Assembly: GCF_048544455.1 (NCBI RefSeq)
Contig: NC_133529.1
Coordinates: forward strand, 43,687,456 to 43,751,455
Direction: 5' to 3'
From: Silene latifolia
Lineage: Eukaryota; Streptophyta; Magnoliopsida; Caryophyllales; Caryophyllaceae
DNA length: 64,000 bases
The notes below the pieces were generated by a model. It was not told the DNA's origin, did not search any database, and saw only the letters and a list, made by a program, of their open reading frames with translations. Of the stretch, positions 63,300-64,000 are shown in pieces. The translations under genes were made by a program, and so were the position numbers. Position 1 is the first letter of the stretch. Each line of letters begins with the position of its first letter.

Positions 63300-63324
63300 A
63301 TCTCCCACTTGTCCTCGACAAGTG
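63300..63324 (-). promoter_or_regulatory. C2 polypurine tract overlapping a hairpin
   Basis: Minus-strand CACTTGTC-GAG-GACAAGTG (63324-63306) flows into GTGGGAGAT, the purine tract, next to the LTR. Confidence 0.72.
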
Positions 63325-64000
63325 TGCGTCACCAATTCTCTTGTCCTATTACTATCTCCCACTCAATGCAAGGTGTCTTTCAGGTCGTACTTGCAAGTGA
63401 TCATATCGAGAGTGGTTTCCTCGATCTGGAGAATAACTGATTGACCGGAATTATCCACCATGGATACCTTCCGAGCGTGGCCACGCATTTCCAGTTCATT
63501 ACTCCTTGAATGGCCCTGAGATATTGTTATAACCCTGACAAGGGGTGGACAATTCCTATTGGACTTATTCCCTTCGAATAGCCACAACCATCATAACCCA
63601 AAATATGCCCATTTGACCCCATTTACGAAGGTCGTAGTAACACAAATCAAAGTTAATCTGAAACTGTGCCATCTTAGGCGAACAGTCTTTAGTCAAAAGA
63701 ATCGACTCATTAGAATACTATAGTAGCTCTCGCCACGACCAGGCTATATAAATTTGCCAGAACTCTATAAGCGGTCATAAGGCCCGACAAAGTGTTCCTA
63801 ACAGTCTGCCTATGTGATCGACTAGTCATTCTCATATGACTCCATAGCACTTGAACTTGTTATCAATCGCATCACACTCTAGTCGCTTCGAGACGTCACC
63901 TCATACAAGTGACTATGGGCAAATACAAAATTAATCCGTGTTCACTTTAACGGGGTTCAAATGTCACTACAACCCATTTGGATGTAACAATGTATAAGGA

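Larger units (their letters stand above)
62032..64000 (-). mobile_element. C2: Ty1/copia-like LTR element, 3' end, minus strand
   Basis: A 1268-bp LTR (62032-63299) starting TGTTAGAAAT and ending TTCCAACA is followed by a polypurine tract on the minus strand, so this is the 3' LTR and the rest of the element lies to the right of the window. Interior 63325-64000 has no convincing coding frame. Left flank GGGAC would be one TSD copy. Resembles C1 in its LTR. Confidence 0.78.

Overview
The window is transposon-dense nuclear DNA from a flowering plant, very probably a eudicot. Caryophyllales is a guess from the style of the repeats and was not tested. I find no intact host gene, no rRNA gene and no bacterial feature. 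Almost every base belongs to nested mobile elements, many of which can be delimited by target-site duplications (TSDs).

Layout. (1) 1-3909: the 5' part of a minus-strand Ty3/gypsy Tekay-like element (T1: broken protease, gag, PBS, LTR), inserted in the 5' LTR of N1. (2) 3910-19761: N1, a plus-strand non-autonomous LTR element, also carrying two CACTA transposons (5110-9768, TSD AGA; 10620-13324, TSD ACA) and a small TIR element (16638-17198). CACTA-1 carries an exon of an STY8/17/46-type kinase; CACTA-2 keeps the end of a plant En/Spm transposase. (3) 19975-26635: three further TIR elements in a row, each abutting (TA)n or (GA)n microsatellites. (4) 26716-38457: an AT-rich tandem repeat carrying a Mutator-like element (27837-37464, 9-bp TSD). 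The MULE contains N2 (29314-37110, TSD CGTGT), a minus-strand non-autonomous LTR element with one ATHILA ORF-1-like gene. (5) 38458-58589: an LTR fragment split by N3 (38586-57386, TSD AAAAT). N3 contains A1, a minus-strand Athila-like non-autonomous element (41704-53551, TSD AGATG), which contains C1, a minus-strand copia-like element (47405-51756, TSD TATCT). (6) 58590-58999: probable Tat/Ogre leader fragment. (7) 59000-62031: Athila 5' LTR, PBS and broken gag. (8) 62032-64000: start of another minus-strand copia-like element (C2).

How the parts relate. T1, the only Tekay-like element with gag and protease, shares cis-acting sequences with non-autonomous N1, N2 and N3: an LTR-terminal hairpin with a GNRA-type loop, an initiator-Met PBS (degraded in N3) and a roughly 80-nt leader after the PBS. 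The non-autonomous copies look as if they were mobilised by Tekay-like proteins. A self-complementary motif, ACTCGATCGAGT, forms arrays in the LTRs of T1, N1, N2 and the unrelated Athila element; in three of these the array lies just upstream of the likely TATA box. The same motif is translated in frame as Arg-Ser-Ser repeats in the Athila gag. These shared cis-elements are the most unusual content of the window.
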